From Acinetobacter colistiniresistens (GTDB taxonomy: Bacteria > Pseudomonadota > Gammaproteobacteria > Pseudomonadales > Moraxellaceae): a stretch of DNA of 64,000 nt. The position numbers were made by a program, and so were the translations under genes. A model generated the notes under the pieces. That model did no database searches, was not told the DNA's origin, and was given only the letters and a program-made list of their open reading frames with translations. The DNA lies in NCBI RefSeq assembly GCF_000413935.1, contig NZ_KE340381.1, positions 62,001 through 126,000 of the forward strand, in the 5' to 3' direction. This document shows, piece after piece, positions 17,696 through 27,358 of this stretch (within the stretch, counting starts at the first letter, position 1; every line of letters begins with the position of its first letter).

Positions 17696-20104
17696 TCAGA
17701 ATATTGACTCTCCGACAAACCCGGTACGGTTCAAAATGATCTGAATCCCTTGCTTGGCGAGCAAATCTATTCCATCCGATTGAGCATGCACTTCAAACTT
17801 ACCTTTGGCAGCCACCTGCTTGATGCCATTCTGTGCTGCAAACAGGCTGACCCTGTTCTGTACATGGGCAACTAGATTCTTTTGCGTACTCAGGTTAATA
17901 CTATCGCCTGCAATCTGATTGATTTGCCCATCTGCAGACACATGAATATCTTCATTACTGCTTAAACCAATGCCTGCAGGCGAATGAAGTAACAACAACG
18001 CTTTATTAAATTTGGCAATCTTTGCCTCAATCTGTTCTGCAAATTGTTTTAACTGTTCTAAAGATTCAATTTCATCCGTTTGTTGATTCTTGGCAACTTC
18101 ACTTAAAGCCTTGGCATTGTTCTGATTGCATTCTAGCTGTTGCTTGGCGGGTTCTGCATCAAGATGCTCACCTTGCGCCTGATCCTGCTTTTGTGTACTA
18201 AGCAATAAGCCTTGCCCTGCACGCACTGCACCCCATTGGTCTGTGCGCAATTCAAAACCTTCACCACGATCTTCACTTTCAGCTTTATCTTTGGGATGGC
18301 TGAGTTTACCAAGATTCAGTTGAGTGGCAGCATGGCTGCTTTGTAGTTGTGCACTGATCTGCCCCGTAGTGTCATCAAAACGAAGTTGGTTAAAGCCTTC
18401 ACCTTGATATTCTTTGGATTTGATGCCTGCCAGTTTTTTGGTATCAGGCAACATACCTGCATGGTCAAACTTGGTCGGGCTGCGCTGTGCTTCATGAATC
18501 CGCCCAAGCACATAAGGACGGTCAATATCGCCATCAAAGAAATCAATCACCACGATTTCACCAATCCTAGGCAAGAATCGTGCACCGTAGCCCTCACCTG
18601 CCCACGGCGTTAATACATCGACCCAAGCAGAATCGGTATCGTTGTCATTAGCACCTGCACCACCATCATGACTGTGGTCATCTGCTCGGGTAAACAGGAA
18701 GCGAACTTTAATCCGTCCCCATTCATCCACATAAATTTCGTCACCGCTTGGCCCCACCACTTTGGCGCGTTGCGGATGTGCCGCAGGTCGATGTTGTAAC
18801 GGGTTATATTCAGGCACCAGACCAATATTGCGTCGTTGTAATATCAATTGATTGGCTTGGCGTTCATCCGAAACCGCATGCTGAAAAGGGCTGCTTTGCC
18901 AATTGCTTTGTTGAAGCAAAGCTGCGACTTGATCCGTTAAATCTTTAGGTAGATTATTTTGGTTATAGAACGTTTTTGAACTGATTAGAAACTCTTTATC
19001 TGCACCATCATGCTGATCAATTTCAGGATGTTCATTCAGTTCAAACCAATAGCCCACTGGAGTATCGCGAACAGTCGATGTCGCAACAAACTGCTTGGCT
19101 TGCGAATCATAATACTGGCTCAGGTTCTGATTCAGTTTTTCAATTTGAGCATTGCCCGCTTTGGTCGCGCCATCCTCGCCTTTTAAATCCTGAATCCAGG
19201 CAGGTGAAAAATGCCACGCCTGTTCTAAAGCAAGCTGTTGGTTATCGTGTTGATCGCTCTGATAATGTTTACTCTGAACACTGCCAGCCCCTTCTTCTTG
19301 TTCTAAAGCATCCGCTTGCCAACGCTGTACATGTACCGCACTTGGTTGCAGGGAACGCTGTGCCACAAATGCAGTGATGCTATCTTGTATTTCAGTCGCA
19401 CTACTACGATGAAAACGAATATTACGGCGCTCTAGGGCCTGATATTGATTATTGTCATCAATGAGTCTGAGTTTCTGCGGCTGAATCTGTTCACTTGAAC
19501 TGGATACTTTCAGCTGTGCTTCATCAATTAAAGTGCTAATGCCTTCCGAAGCCAAAAGCCTTTGAATAAAGTCGAAATCCCGTTCATTATGTTGCATGAT
19601 GAACGGCCTGACATCGTAGTCCTGAGTAAGTCCGCTTTTATCGAGAGTCAGACTGGAAGCAAATAAGGGACTCCGTTGCTGCCATTCAGAAAAAATAGTC
19701 TGCACAACATCCACGACAGATTTCGCCATAAAAACACGGCTGTTACGACGATGCTTCCACAAGGCGGTCGGGTCTTGTACACCTAAACGATAAATGGTCA
19801 GCGAACCATCACTGGCCCCAATATCAGCGTGGGTAATAATACCTGAGATACGTGTCAGCTCCGCTTTATCGGTCACGATATCAATGGCCACCTGACTGCC
19901 AATAAAACTTTTTAAAGGAATGACCGCATTGGTCGAAAGACAGAGTAATTGTAGATCAATACCATGATTGAGCTGATGCAGACCATCAATACGTTGTAAG
20001 AAAACTTGATTATTTAAAGATGTGTTGGAAAATTGGGCGTGAATCGCACGCTTTTGCGCTGTCAGGCCCAAACTCTCTAGAGCTTGAAAGATATTATTCG
20101 CCAT
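17696..20104 (-). CDS. vgrG: VgrG spike protein, C-terminus lost by IS insertion
   Basis: The intact part is 790 codons; the last 12 residues (LNRTGFVGESIF) are encoded by the IS end. It holds the gp27-like N-terminal hub (about 1-430, with FIMQHNERDFDFIQRLLASEGI), the gp5-like OB fold (VVGPSGDEIYVDEWGRIKVRF ... PWAGEGYGARFLPRIGEIVVIDFFDGDIDRPYVLGR, about 440-555), and most of the DUF2345 needle region (to ~790). VgrG trimerises as the T6SS puncturing tip. The truncation removes the end of DUF2345 and the effector-docking extension, so the spike may still fold but probably cannot load the linked effector. No structural T6SS genes are in the window. Confidence 0.88.
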   Translation of the reverse strand: MANNIFQALESLGLTAQKRAIHAQFSNTSLNNQVFLQRIDGLHQLNHGIDLQLLCLSTNAVIPLKSFIGSQVAIDIVTDKAELTRISGIITHADIGASDGSLTIYRLGVQDPTALWKHRRNSRVFMAKSVVDVVQTIFSEWQQRSPLFASSLTLDKSGLTQDYDVRPFIMQHNERDFDFIQRLLASEGISTLIDEAQLKVSSSSEQIQPQKLRLIDDNNQYQALERRNIRFHRSSATEIQDSITAFVAQRSLQPSAVHVQRWQADALEQEEGAGSVQSKHYQSDQHDNQQLALEQAWHFSPAWIQDLKGEDGATKAGNAQIEKLNQNLSQYYDSQAKQFVATSTVRDTPVGYWFELNEHPEIDQHDGADKEFLISSKTFYNQNNLPKDLTDQVAALLQQSNWQSSPFQHAVSDERQANQLILQRRNIGLVPEYNPLQHRPAAHPQRAKVVGPSGDEIYVDEWGRIKVRFLFTRADDHSHDGGAGANDNDTDSAWVDVLTPWAGEGYGARFLPRIGEIVVIDFFDGDIDRPYVLGRIHEAQRSPTKFDHAGMLPDTKKLAGIKSKEYQGEGFNQLRFDDTTGQISAQLQSSHAATQLNLGKLSHPKDKAESEDRGEGFELRTDQWGAVRAGQGLLLSTQKQDQAQGEHLDAEPAKQQLECNQNNAKALSEVAKNQQTDEIESLEQLKQFAEQIEAKIAKFNKALLLLHSPAGIGLSSNEDIHVSADGQINQIAGDSINLSTQKNLVAHVQNRVSLFAAQNGIKQVAAKGKFEVHAQSDGIDLLAKQGIQIILNRTGFVGESIF

Positions 20105-20286
20105 CTTTTTTTATAGATTATCTACTTAAATTTAGCGCATTTTACTCAAAATATCGTGTTACTGTCCATACAGAACCGTCTTTTTATGACAATTTACGTC
20201 ACATTTCTTGTTGGATTTATTTCATCTAATCCTATTAAATCCAGTGATGTATTTAAGTGCTATCCGATTTAGGCGAATAATCAATC

Positions 20287-20763
20287 TCATTCCCGCTCTA
20301 AAATACGCGGACCCGAACCCTCTTCTGCCAGAATATCTTCTGGATTACGCAAACGACATTGCTCCAGAGACAAACAACCACAGCCAATGCACCAATCCAT
20401 TTCATCCCTTAAACGAGTCAACTTCTGAATCCGCTCATCCAAGTCCTTACGCCAACAGGTCGATAATTCTGCCCACTGCTCAGCCGTTAACTTACTGCCT
20501 ATCGGGTAGACACTCAACGCTTTTTTAATCTCCTCCAATGAAATGCCAACTTTTTGCGCGACTTTAATAATTCCGATATAGCGCAGCACAGCCAAAGGAT
20601 AACGACGTTGATTGCCATTGGTGCGAATACTTTTAATCAGTCCTTTGGCTTCATAAAAATGTAGGGTAGAAACCGCGATACCACTCCGTTTGGCCACTTC
20701 CCCAACGGTTAGCATTCGATTGATATCAATTTTTCGTTCGAGTGTCATGGATGAATATCTCAA
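20287..20763 (-). CDS. soxR: Redox-sensing MerR-family regulator SoxR
   Basis: 158 residues from TTG at 20763, or 153 from ATG at 20748, which looks the better start. It has the MerR winged HTH (LTVGEVAKRSGIAVSTLHFYEAKGLI) and the SoxR [2Fe-2S] cysteine cluster CIGCGCLSLEQC near residues 118-130 (C-x2-C-x-C-x5-C). SoxR senses redox-cycling compounds by oxidation of this cluster. It is divergent from a mexGHI-opmD-like operon whose promoter carries a SoxR box, so that operon is its probable target. Confidence 0.92.
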   Translation of the reverse strand: MRYSSMTLERKIDINRMLTVGEVAKRSGIAVSTLHFYEAKGLIKSIRTNGNQRRYPLAVLRYIGIIKVAQKVGISLEEIKKALSVYPIGSKLTAEQWAELSTCWRKDLDERIQKLTRLRDEMDWCIGCGCLSLEQCRLRNPEDILAEEGSGPRILERE

Positions 20764-20939
20764 GATTACTTTAGGTTTTATAGTTCACAGCAACGTGATT
20801 TGTCAATTTGATCCCGAACATTATGCTAAAAGAGTAAGAATAAAAATTAAAAAAAACAAATAAATAAATCCACATCAATTACGCGCGATCTCATTTTCAA
20901 CATCTCCTTTTCCACGTTTTAATTTTCCAATACAACCCA

Positions 20940-20970
20940 TTGACCTCAATATAACTTGAGGTTTTAGACT
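20940..20970 (+). promoter_or_regulatory. SoxR-box promoter with 19-bp spacer for the MexGHI-OpmD-like operon
   Basis: The -35 element TTGACC (20940-20945) and -10 element TAGACT (20965-20970) are 19 bp apart, the over-long spacing used by MerR/SoxR-activated promoters. Within the spacer lies CCTCAATATAACTTGAGG (20944-20961), whose arms CCTCAA and TTGAGG match the SoxR box consensus exactly. It is 88 bp upstream of the first gene of the operon. Confidence 0.88.
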
Positions 20971-21058
20971 GCTTGGCACTGCATTACTCAATGCAATTAA
21001 GCAATTCATTTTTAATGTTTTTCAGCAGTCAGTCTGAATCTATTCAGGAAATACGCCT

Positions 21059-21487
21059 ATGCCGTACTTCATTAAATCAAGTTTGGAAAGCCAATGGTTA
21101 TGGCGCATTAGTCGGTGTTGTATGGCACTGTTATTTTTTAGCTCAGGGCTTAGCAAAGTGCTTGATGTCAACGCAGGCTTTCAAGAAATGCAAGCGGCAG
21201 GTTTAGAACCTGCATGGCTGTTTAATTATGCATCTGCACTGATTTTACTGGCGGGTGCTTATAGCATTTTGTTTGATCGTCATCTTTGGTTAGGCGCAGC
21301 ACTACTGTCTATCTTTTTAGCACTGACCATCGTGATTGTGCATACGTTTTGGAATATGTCAGGGGCACAGGCAAACATCTCGCTGTATTTTGCACTTGAA
21401 CATATTTCGGTGATTGGGGGCTTAATCGGTATTGCGATTGCCAGCCATTTTCGTCAACAGCTTCAAGACGTTGGAGTAATCGCATGA
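21059..21487 (+). CDS. MexG-like DoxX-family membrane protein
   Basis: The protein has 142 residues with four predicted membrane helices (about 17-35, 55-75, 80-100, 115-135) and the DoxX-like start MALLFFSSGLSKVLDVNAGFQEMQ. It is the first gene of a SoxR-controlled operon, in the position of Pseudomonas mexG, a small inner-membrane partner of MexHI-OpmD. AGGAA lies 8 bases before the ATG. Its stop overlaps the next start (ATGA). The equivalence to MexG rests on family and gene order. Confidence 0.82.
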   Translation: MPYFIKSSLESQWLWRISRCCMALLFFSSGLSKVLDVNAGFQEMQAAGLEPAWLFNYASALILLAGAYSILFDRHLWLGAALLSIFLALTIVIVHTFWNMSGAQANISLYFALEHISVIGGLIGIAIASHFRQQLQDVGVIA

Positions 21488-22587
21488 AAACCAAACTGCG
21501 TATCGTGCTGATCACCAGCATTTTAATCGTTATTGCTGTAGCTGCTTATTTTTATTTTAAATCCCGCACAGCAGAAAATGCTTCCAGCTATCGCTATCCA
21601 CCGGTCAAGGTCGCGCTGACTACCGTCAAACAACAACTCACGCCCCGTATTCTATCCAGTATTGGTGAGTTAGAAGCAGTACGGCAAGTACAAGTGTCTG
21701 CAGAAACCACAGGCGTGACTGAACAGATTTATTTTCAATCAGGACAATACGTCAAAAAGGGACAATTACTGGTTCAACTAAAAACCAATGTCGAGCAAGG
21801 CAATTTAGGGCGGCTACAAGCCAAACTCAAACAGGCCGAAATGGCCTATCACCGCACCCAACAACTGATTGATAGCAATGCCATTTCACGTGCGGAAATG
21901 GATACGGCATTGGCCGATCGAGATATGACCCGTGCTGAAATCCAGCAACTGCAAGCCCTGATCCAACAAAAATCCATTCGCGCGCCCTTTTCTGGTGTGA
22001 TCGGAATTCGCCAAGTACATCAAGGGCAATATCTGGAAGCAGGTAGTAGTATTGCCAATCTGGTCGACACCCAACAACTGCTTGCCAATTTCACATTGGA
22101 TGAACAACTGGTGGCACGATTAAAAGTAGGCCAAGCGGTACAACTGAAAATAGATGCCTTTCCTGAACAAAGTTTTTCTGCCGTGGTGAGTGCGATTGAT
22201 CCGATGGTGAGTAAATCCAGAACCATGATGGGACAGGCACTGCTCAATAATCAGCATCAACAGCTAAAACCAGGCATGTACGCAAAACTGGAAATACAGG
22301 AAGCCAATTTACCGAGTCTGGTGATCCCTGAAACAGCGATTACTTATACCGCCTATGGCAATACCGTGTTTCTGGTTAAAAATGACCATAACAGTTTGAC
22401 AGTTCAGCGTGTTGCGGTCGAACTCGGTGAACGCCATCAAGGTTGGGTTGAAGTGCAGTCTGGTCTAAAAGCAGGTGACCAAGTGGTGGTTTCAGGTCAA
22501 GTTCGACTCAGTGATGGTATGCAGGTTGAACCCACAGAAAATACCTTGCAGCAGTCGCCCTCCTCCCCAAGCAAAGCCAAAGTGTAA
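21484..22587 (+). CDS. RND efflux periplasmic adaptor (MexH-like)
   Basis: The protein has 367 residues. One N-terminal membrane/signal segment (residues 8-25) is followed by lipoyl half (GVTEQIYFQSGQYVKKGQLLVQL), helical hairpin (QAKLKQAEMAYHRTQQL ... EIQQLQALI), second lipoyl half (IRAPFSGVIGIRQVHQGQYLEAGSSI) and beta-barrel/membrane-proximal parts. It bridges the RND pump and outer channel. Start overlaps the preceding stop by 4 bp, implying translational coupling. Confidence 0.88.
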   Translation: MKTKLRIVLITSILIVIAVAAYFYFKSRTAENASSYRYPPVKVALTTVKQQLTPRILSSIGELEAVRQVQVSAETTGVTEQIYFQSGQYVKKGQLLVQLKTNVEQGNLGRLQAKLKQAEMAYHRTQQLIDSNAISRAEMDTALADRDMTRAEIQQLQALIQQKSIRAPFSGVIGIRQVHQGQYLEAGSSIANLVDTQQLLANFTLDEQLVARLKVGQAVQLKIDAFPEQSFSAVVSAIDPMVSKSRTMMGQALLNNQHQQLKPGMYAKLEIQEANLPSLVIPETAITYTAYGNTVFLVKNDHNSLTVQRVAVELGERHQGWVEVQSGLKAGDQVVVSGQVRLSDGMQVEPTENTLQQSPSSPSKAKV

Positions 22588-22599
22588 GGGGACGTACAG

Positions 22600-25500
22600 A
22601 TGAAATTTACCGATCTTTTTGTAAAACGCCCAGTACTGGCACTGGTGGTCAGTACCCTAATTTTGTTGGCGGGTCTATTCTCCCTGAATAAATTGCCAAT
22701 TCGCCAGTATCCCTTACTGGAAAGTTCAACCATCAGTATCAGCACCGAATATCCGGGTGCTTCGGCTGAGCTGATGCAAGGTTTTGTCACACAACCGATT
22801 GCCCAAGCAGTCTCTTCGGTTGAAGGCATTGATTACCTCAGTTCGTCCTCAGTACAAGGTCGCAGCGTGATTACCTTGCGTATGCAACTCAACCGAGATT
22901 CCACTCAAGCCCTGACCGAGGTCATGGCTAAGGTCAATCAAGTTCGCTACAAATTGCCCGAACAGGCATTCGACCCTGTGATTGAACGCTCCTCTGGTGA
23001 GTCAACCGATGTGGCCTATATCGGCTTTTCCAGTGAACAGCTGTCTATGCCCGAGCTGACGGACTATCTGTCCCGAGTGGTTGAACCGATGCTATCCACC
23101 ATTGAAGGTGTGGCAAAAGTACAAACCTACGGCAGCCAGCGTCTGGCGATGCGGATCTGGCTAGATGCAGACCGCTTGGCCAGTCGGGGGGTCACTGCGG
23201 CCGATGTCGCCAATGCGATTCGTCAAAATAATTACCAAGCCGCGCCTGGTCAAATCAAAGGTGAATTGGTGGTTTCCAATGTCAATGTGTCAACCGAGCT
23301 GACCAGTATTCAGGATTTTAAAAATCTGGTCATTCGCAATGATGGTCAGAACCTGATTCGTTTGCAGGATGTCGCCACGGTAGAACTTGGTGCAGCATCC
23401 ACCGAAACCAGTGCCTCTATGGATGGTCAAGCTGCAATTTTCATTGGTTTACAGGCCACCCCAACAGGCAATCCACTGGTGATTGTACAAGGCATCAAAG
23501 ATAAATTACCTGAGATCCAGAAAACCTTACCCCCTAGTGTCAAAGCCAATCTGGCTTATGAAACGGCACGTTTTATTGATGCTTCGATTGATGAAGTGCT
23601 GCATACCTTTATCGAAGCCCTGATTATTGTCATTGCTGTGATCTATCTCTGTCTTGGTTCGCTGCGTAGTGTCTTGATTCCTGTGGTGACAATTCCACTG
23701 TCAATGCTTGGCGCTTTAGGCTTGATGCTGATTTTTGGCTTTAGTATTAACTTACTGACCTTATTGGCGATGGTACTGGCAATTGGATTGGTGGTGGATG
23801 ATGCGATTGTGGTGGTGGAGAATGTACACCGTCATATTGAAGAAGGCTTGTCACCTATTGCTGCCGCACTGGTGGGTGCACGCGAAGTGGCAGGTCCCGT
23901 GATCGCCATGACCATTACTCTTGCTGCCGTCTATGCACCAATTGGTCTGATGGGCGGACTAACGGGTTCATTATTTAAGGAGTTTGCCTTAACACTCGCA
24001 GGTGCTGTTCTGGTTTCTGGACTTATTGCCCTGACGCTCTCCCCAGTCATGAGTTCCTATCTGCTGCAATCCAAGCAGGACGAAGGCCGCATGGCCAAAG
24101 CCGCAGAATGGTTTTTTGAACGCTTGACCCACGCGTACCATAACCTATTGCAATTTTCATTGCAGCATCGCTGGATTACCGTGGTCTTTGCCGTTGCTGT
24201 TTTTGCCAGCCTGCCTCTGCTCTACCAACTGCCACAGAAAGAGTTGGCGCCACTGGAAGATCAAGCCAGTGTCCTCACTGCAATTAAAGCACCTCAGCAT
24301 GCCAACCTGAACTACGCCGAACATTTCAATGCTGAATTGGATAAAGTGTTCTGGACGCTACCTGAAACCAGTACCACTTGGATTATTAATGGAACCGATG
24401 GCCCAGCAGCCAGTTTTGGCGGCACGACCTTATCCACTTGGGCTGAACGTAACCGTTCTGCAGATGAGATTCAACAGGAACTACAAAGCAAGGTGGGCGC
24501 TGTAGAAGGAAGCAGTATTTTTGTCTTCCAAAATCCAGCCTTGCCCGGTTCAACAGGTGGGCTGCCTATTCAGATGGTGCTGCGTAGTGCGCAAGACTAT
24601 GCCACCATTTATCAAACCATGGAAAATATCAAACAAAAAGCCCGTGAAAGTGGTCTGTTTGTGGTGGTAGACAGTGATCTGGATTTCAATAATCCGATGC
24701 TGAAAATTGAAGTCGATCGTGCCAAGGCCAATAGCTTGGGCATTCGGATGCAGGATATTGGCGAAGCGCTCGCCACGCTCGTGGGTGAAAACTATGTCAA
24801 TCGTTTCAGTATGCTGGGCCGTGCTTATGACGTGATTCCGCAAAGTATCAAAAACCAGCGTCTGACTGCGCAAGCATTGACCCAGCAATTTGTACGCACC
24901 GATCAAGGAATACTGATTCCCCTATCTACAGTTGTACATTTAAATGAAACCGTTGAACCGAATAAGCTGACCCAGTTTAACCAACAAAATGCAGCAACCT
25001 TCCAAGCCATTCCTGCACCTGGGGTTTCACTCGGTCAAGCCTTGGCCTTCCTTGAACAAGTCACAGCCGAGTTGCCCACAGGTTTCAGTCATGACTGGCA
25101 AGCCGATGCCCGTCAATATATGCAGGAAGGCAATACCTTGTTATTTGCATTTTTGGCTGCATTGGTGGTGATTTATCTGGTCTTGGCCGCGCAATATGAA
25201 AGTCTGGTCGACCCGTTCATTATCTTAATTACCGTGCCCCTGTCGATTTGCGGTGCTTTGATTCCTTTGGCTTTAGGTTATGCCACTGTCAATATCTACA
25301 CCCAAATTGGTCTGGTGACCCTGATTGGTCTGATTAGTAAACATGGCATTCTCATGGTTGAATTTGCCAATGAATTGCAACTACATGAAGGGTTGGATAA
25401 ACGTGCCGCCATTCTCAAAGCAGCACAAATTCGCTTACGCCCGATTCTGATGACCACGGCAGCGATGGTATTTGGTCTTGTTCCACTGCTGTTTGCCACT

Positions 25501-25683
25501 GGTGCAGGTGCACATAGCCGTTTTGGTCTTGGTGTCGTGATCGTGTGCGGCATGTTGATTGGTACCTTCTTTACCCTGTTTGTATTGCCCACCATTTATA
25601 GCCTACTGGCACGTCAACATAATCAAAGTTCTGCCCGTGTACAGGAACTGCAGAAAATTGATGCGATGGAGTCTCAAGCATGA
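22600..25683 (+). CDS. RND efflux transporter (MexI-like)
   Basis: The protein has 1027 residues. It starts FTDLFVKRPVLALVVSTLILLAGL; TM4 contains AIGLVVDDAIVVVENVHRH with the two aspartates needed for proton coupling; the second half has LAAQYESLVDPFIILITVPLSICGAL and IGLISKHGILMVEFANEL. It is distinct from AdeG (about 30-40% similar by eye), so it is not a recent duplicate. MexGHI-OpmD exports redox-active phenazine intermediates in Pseudomonas (established). The substrate here is unknown but is likely a redox-active compound, since SoxR controls it. Confidence 0.9.
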   Translation: MKFTDLFVKRPVLALVVSTLILLAGLFSLNKLPIRQYPLLESSTISISTEYPGASAELMQGFVTQPIAQAVSSVEGIDYLSSSSVQGRSVITLRMQLNRDSTQALTEVMAKVNQVRYKLPEQAFDPVIERSSGESTDVAYIGFSSEQLSMPELTDYLSRVVEPMLSTIEGVAKVQTYGSQRLAMRIWLDADRLASRGVTAADVANAIRQNNYQAAPGQIKGELVVSNVNVSTELTSIQDFKNLVIRNDGQNLIRLQDVATVELGAASTETSASMDGQAAIFIGLQATPTGNPLVIVQGIKDKLPEIQKTLPPSVKANLAYETARFIDASIDEVLHTFIEALIIVIAVIYLCLGSLRSVLIPVVTIPLSMLGALGLMLIFGFSINLLTLLAMVLAIGLVVDDAIVVVENVHRHIEEGLSPIAAALVGAREVAGPVIAMTITLAAVYAPIGLMGGLTGSLFKEFALTLAGAVLVSGLIALTLSPVMSSYLLQSKQDEGRMAKAAEWFFERLTHAYHNLLQFSLQHRWITVVFAVAVFASLPLLYQLPQKELAPLEDQASVLTAIKAPQHANLNYAEHFNAELDKVFWTLPETSTTWIINGTDGPAASFGGTTLSTWAERNRSADEIQQELQSKVGAVEGSSIFVFQNPALPGSTGGLPIQMVLRSAQDYATIYQTMENIKQKARESGLFVVVDSDLDFNNPMLKIEVDRAKANSLGIRMQDIGEALATLVGENYVNRFSMLGRAYDVIPQSIKNQRLTAQALTQQFVRTDQGILIPLSTVVHLNETVEPNKLTQFNQQNAATFQAIPAPGVSLGQALAFLEQVTAELPTGFSHDWQADARQYMQEGNTLLFAFLAALVVIYLVLAAQYESLVDPFIILITVPLSICGALIPLALGYATVNIYTQIGLVTLIGLISKHGILMVEFANELQLHEGLDKRAAILKAAQIRLRPILMTTAAMVFGLVPLLFATGAGAHSRFGLGVVIVCGMLIGTFFTLFVLPTIYSLLARQHNQSSARVQELQKIDAMESQA

Positions 25684-27116
25684 ATAACAATCAAGCCTTA
25701 GCCAGAACCTCTCAGCATCATTCATCTAAGCCGATGATAAGCACTGGACTCATCATGGCGGCTTTGGCTCTGTCACTCAGTGGTTGCCAAAACCTTCAAC
25801 CACCACCACCCATCGTCAGTGCCGATATTCCGAACAGTTATGACTATTCGATTCAAGGCAATTCCATTGCATCCCAAGGCTATCAACAGTTTCTTGCCGA
25901 TCCACGTTTAGTGCACGTGATTGAACTAGCCCTCAGTCATAATCGTGATTTACGTAGCGCAAGCCTGAATATTCAACGGGCACAGCAATACTATCAGATC
26001 AGGAAAAATGATCAGTTTCCGATGATTGCTGGTCGTGCAGAGCTACTTCGCCAAGTCTCCCCGACACTTAACCCCAACAATCCCAGTTCAAGCATTCAAG
26101 TCGGCTTAGGCCTTACCGCTTATGAACTGGATTTTTGGGGACGGGTTCGCAATCTGAAAGAAGCAGCACTGGATCGTTATTTAGCAACCCAAAGTGCGCG
26201 TGATGCCATGCAAATCAGTTTGGTCAGTCAAGTCAGCCAAGCATGGTTAGATTATGCCTTTAGCAATGCGCAGCTCAAACTTGCTCAACAAACCCTTGCG
26301 GCACAATTGAATGCTTACCAGCTCAATCAAAAGCGTTTCAATGCTGGCACGGACAGTGAAATTCCCTTGCGTCAGGCACAGATATCGGTCGAAACTGCAC
26401 GTCATGATGTGGCCAACTCTCAAACTCAGCTTGCACAGGCACAGAACTTACTTAACTTGTTGGTCGGTCAGCCGCTTCCAGTGCATCTCTTGCCACAACA
26501 ACCGGTTCAAAACATCAGCACTAACGCAGTTTTAAGCACAGGTTTAAGCAGTGATTTACTGAATAACCGCCCTGACCTCAAACTGGCTGAATATCAATTG
26601 CACGAAGCAGGTGCCAATATTTCGGTTGCCAAAGCGGCACTATTTCCCAGCATTCGTTTAACGGGTTCAGCAGGCTATGCATCGACTCAACTCAGTGATC
26701 TGTTTAAATCAGGTCATGCGGTTTGGTCGATTAGCCCTAGTCTGGATCTGCCAATCTTTGACTGGGGCACCCGTCAGGCCAATCTTAAAATTTCAAAAAT
26801 CGAGCAGCAAATTGCGCTGTCGAATTATGAAAAATCCATTCAATCGGCATTTAGAGAAGTCAATGACAGCCTTGCCACACATGCCTATATGGATGAACGG
26901 ATTTCAGCACAACGGCGTTTGGTCAATGCGACACAAACCACCTATCGGCTCTCAAACACCCGTTTTCGTGCAGGGATTGATAGCTATTTAAGTGTCTTGG
27001 ATGCACAACGCGCTCATTATGCGGCTGAGCAAAGTTTACTAGTGCTAGAACAGGCACGGCTCAACAATCAGATTGAACTCTATAAAGTCTTGGGTGGAGG
27101 TCTCGCACAACAATAA
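25680..27116 (+). CDS. Outer membrane efflux lipoprotein (OpmD-like)
   Basis: The protein has 478 residues. A signal peptide with lipobox LSLSGC (Cys about residue 37) is followed by two outer-membrane-efflux domains, with YELDFWGRVRNLKEAALDRYLATQSARDAMQISLVSQ and LLNNRPDLKLAEYQLHEAGANISVAKAALFPSIRL. It overlaps the pump gene by 4 bp (ATGA) and ends the four-gene operon. It gives the operon its own TolC-like exit duct, independent of AdeH. Confidence 0.88.
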   Translation: MNNNQALARTSQHHSSKPMISTGLIMAALALSLSGCQNLQPPPPIVSADIPNSYDYSIQGNSIASQGYQQFLADPRLVHVIELALSHNRDLRSASLNIQRAQQYYQIRKNDQFPMIAGRAELLRQVSPTLNPNNPSSSIQVGLGLTAYELDFWGRVRNLKEAALDRYLATQSARDAMQISLVSQVSQAWLDYAFSNAQLKLAQQTLAAQLNAYQLNQKRFNAGTDSEIPLRQAQISVETARHDVANSQTQLAQAQNLLNLLVGQPLPVHLLPQQPVQNISTNAVLSTGLSSDLLNNRPDLKLAEYQLHEAGANISVAKAALFPSIRLTGSAGYASTQLSDLFKSGHAVWSISPSLDLPIFDWGTRQANLKISKIEQQIALSNYEKSIQSAFREVNDSLATHAYMDERISAQRRLVNATQTTYRLSNTRFRAGIDSYLSVLDAQRAHYAAEQSLLVLEQARLNNQIELYKVLGGGLAQQ

Positions 27117-27124
27117 CGATAGGA

Positions 27125-27158
27125 TGTTTCAAGGGTAGCTTAGGCTATTCTTGAAACA
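27125..27158 (+). terminator. Hairpin after the MexGHI-OpmD-like operon
   Basis: TGTTTCAAG (27125-27133) pairs with CTTGAAACA (27150-27158), with an inner TAGC/GCTA pair. There is no strong T-run after it, so it may be a transcript-end stabilising hairpin rather than a classical terminator. The remaining gap to 27358 shows no gene. Confidence 0.5.
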
Positions 27159-27358
27159 CTATATATGTTCTCAAATAAGCAACATGTTTAAGCGTTGGCC
27201 TGAATAAAAATGTGCAGTAAAGTGATGCGTTTTAAATCTGTTCGAGTGACATGCTTGTTTTTATTTTTAAAATGATGATGGCTTTAATCTCAATCAAAAA
27301 TATAGGCTTTAAAATTAAAATGAACCGTTGTTAAAAATTTAAGTTAAAAGCTAAACCA

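Larger units (their letters stand above)
16425..17733 (-). mobile_element. IS3-family insertion sequence (IS51-like) in vgrG
   Basis: 1309 bp. The ends are 25-bp perfect inverted repeats (16425-16449 and 17709-17733) starting TGAACCGTACC, with the TG...CA termini usual in the IS3 family. It is flanked by a 3-bp direct repeat, AAA (16422-16424 and 17734-17736). It contains overlapping orfA and orfB. Removing the element plus one AAA joins the two vgrG parts into an exact 939-codon frame, so insertion was a simple transposition. Confidence 0.93.

Noticed and set aside
20973..21206. Open frame of 77 codons overlapping the start of the MexG-like gene
   Set aside because: It reads out of frame through the DoxX-family gene, which has the better ribosome site and membrane-helix pattern.
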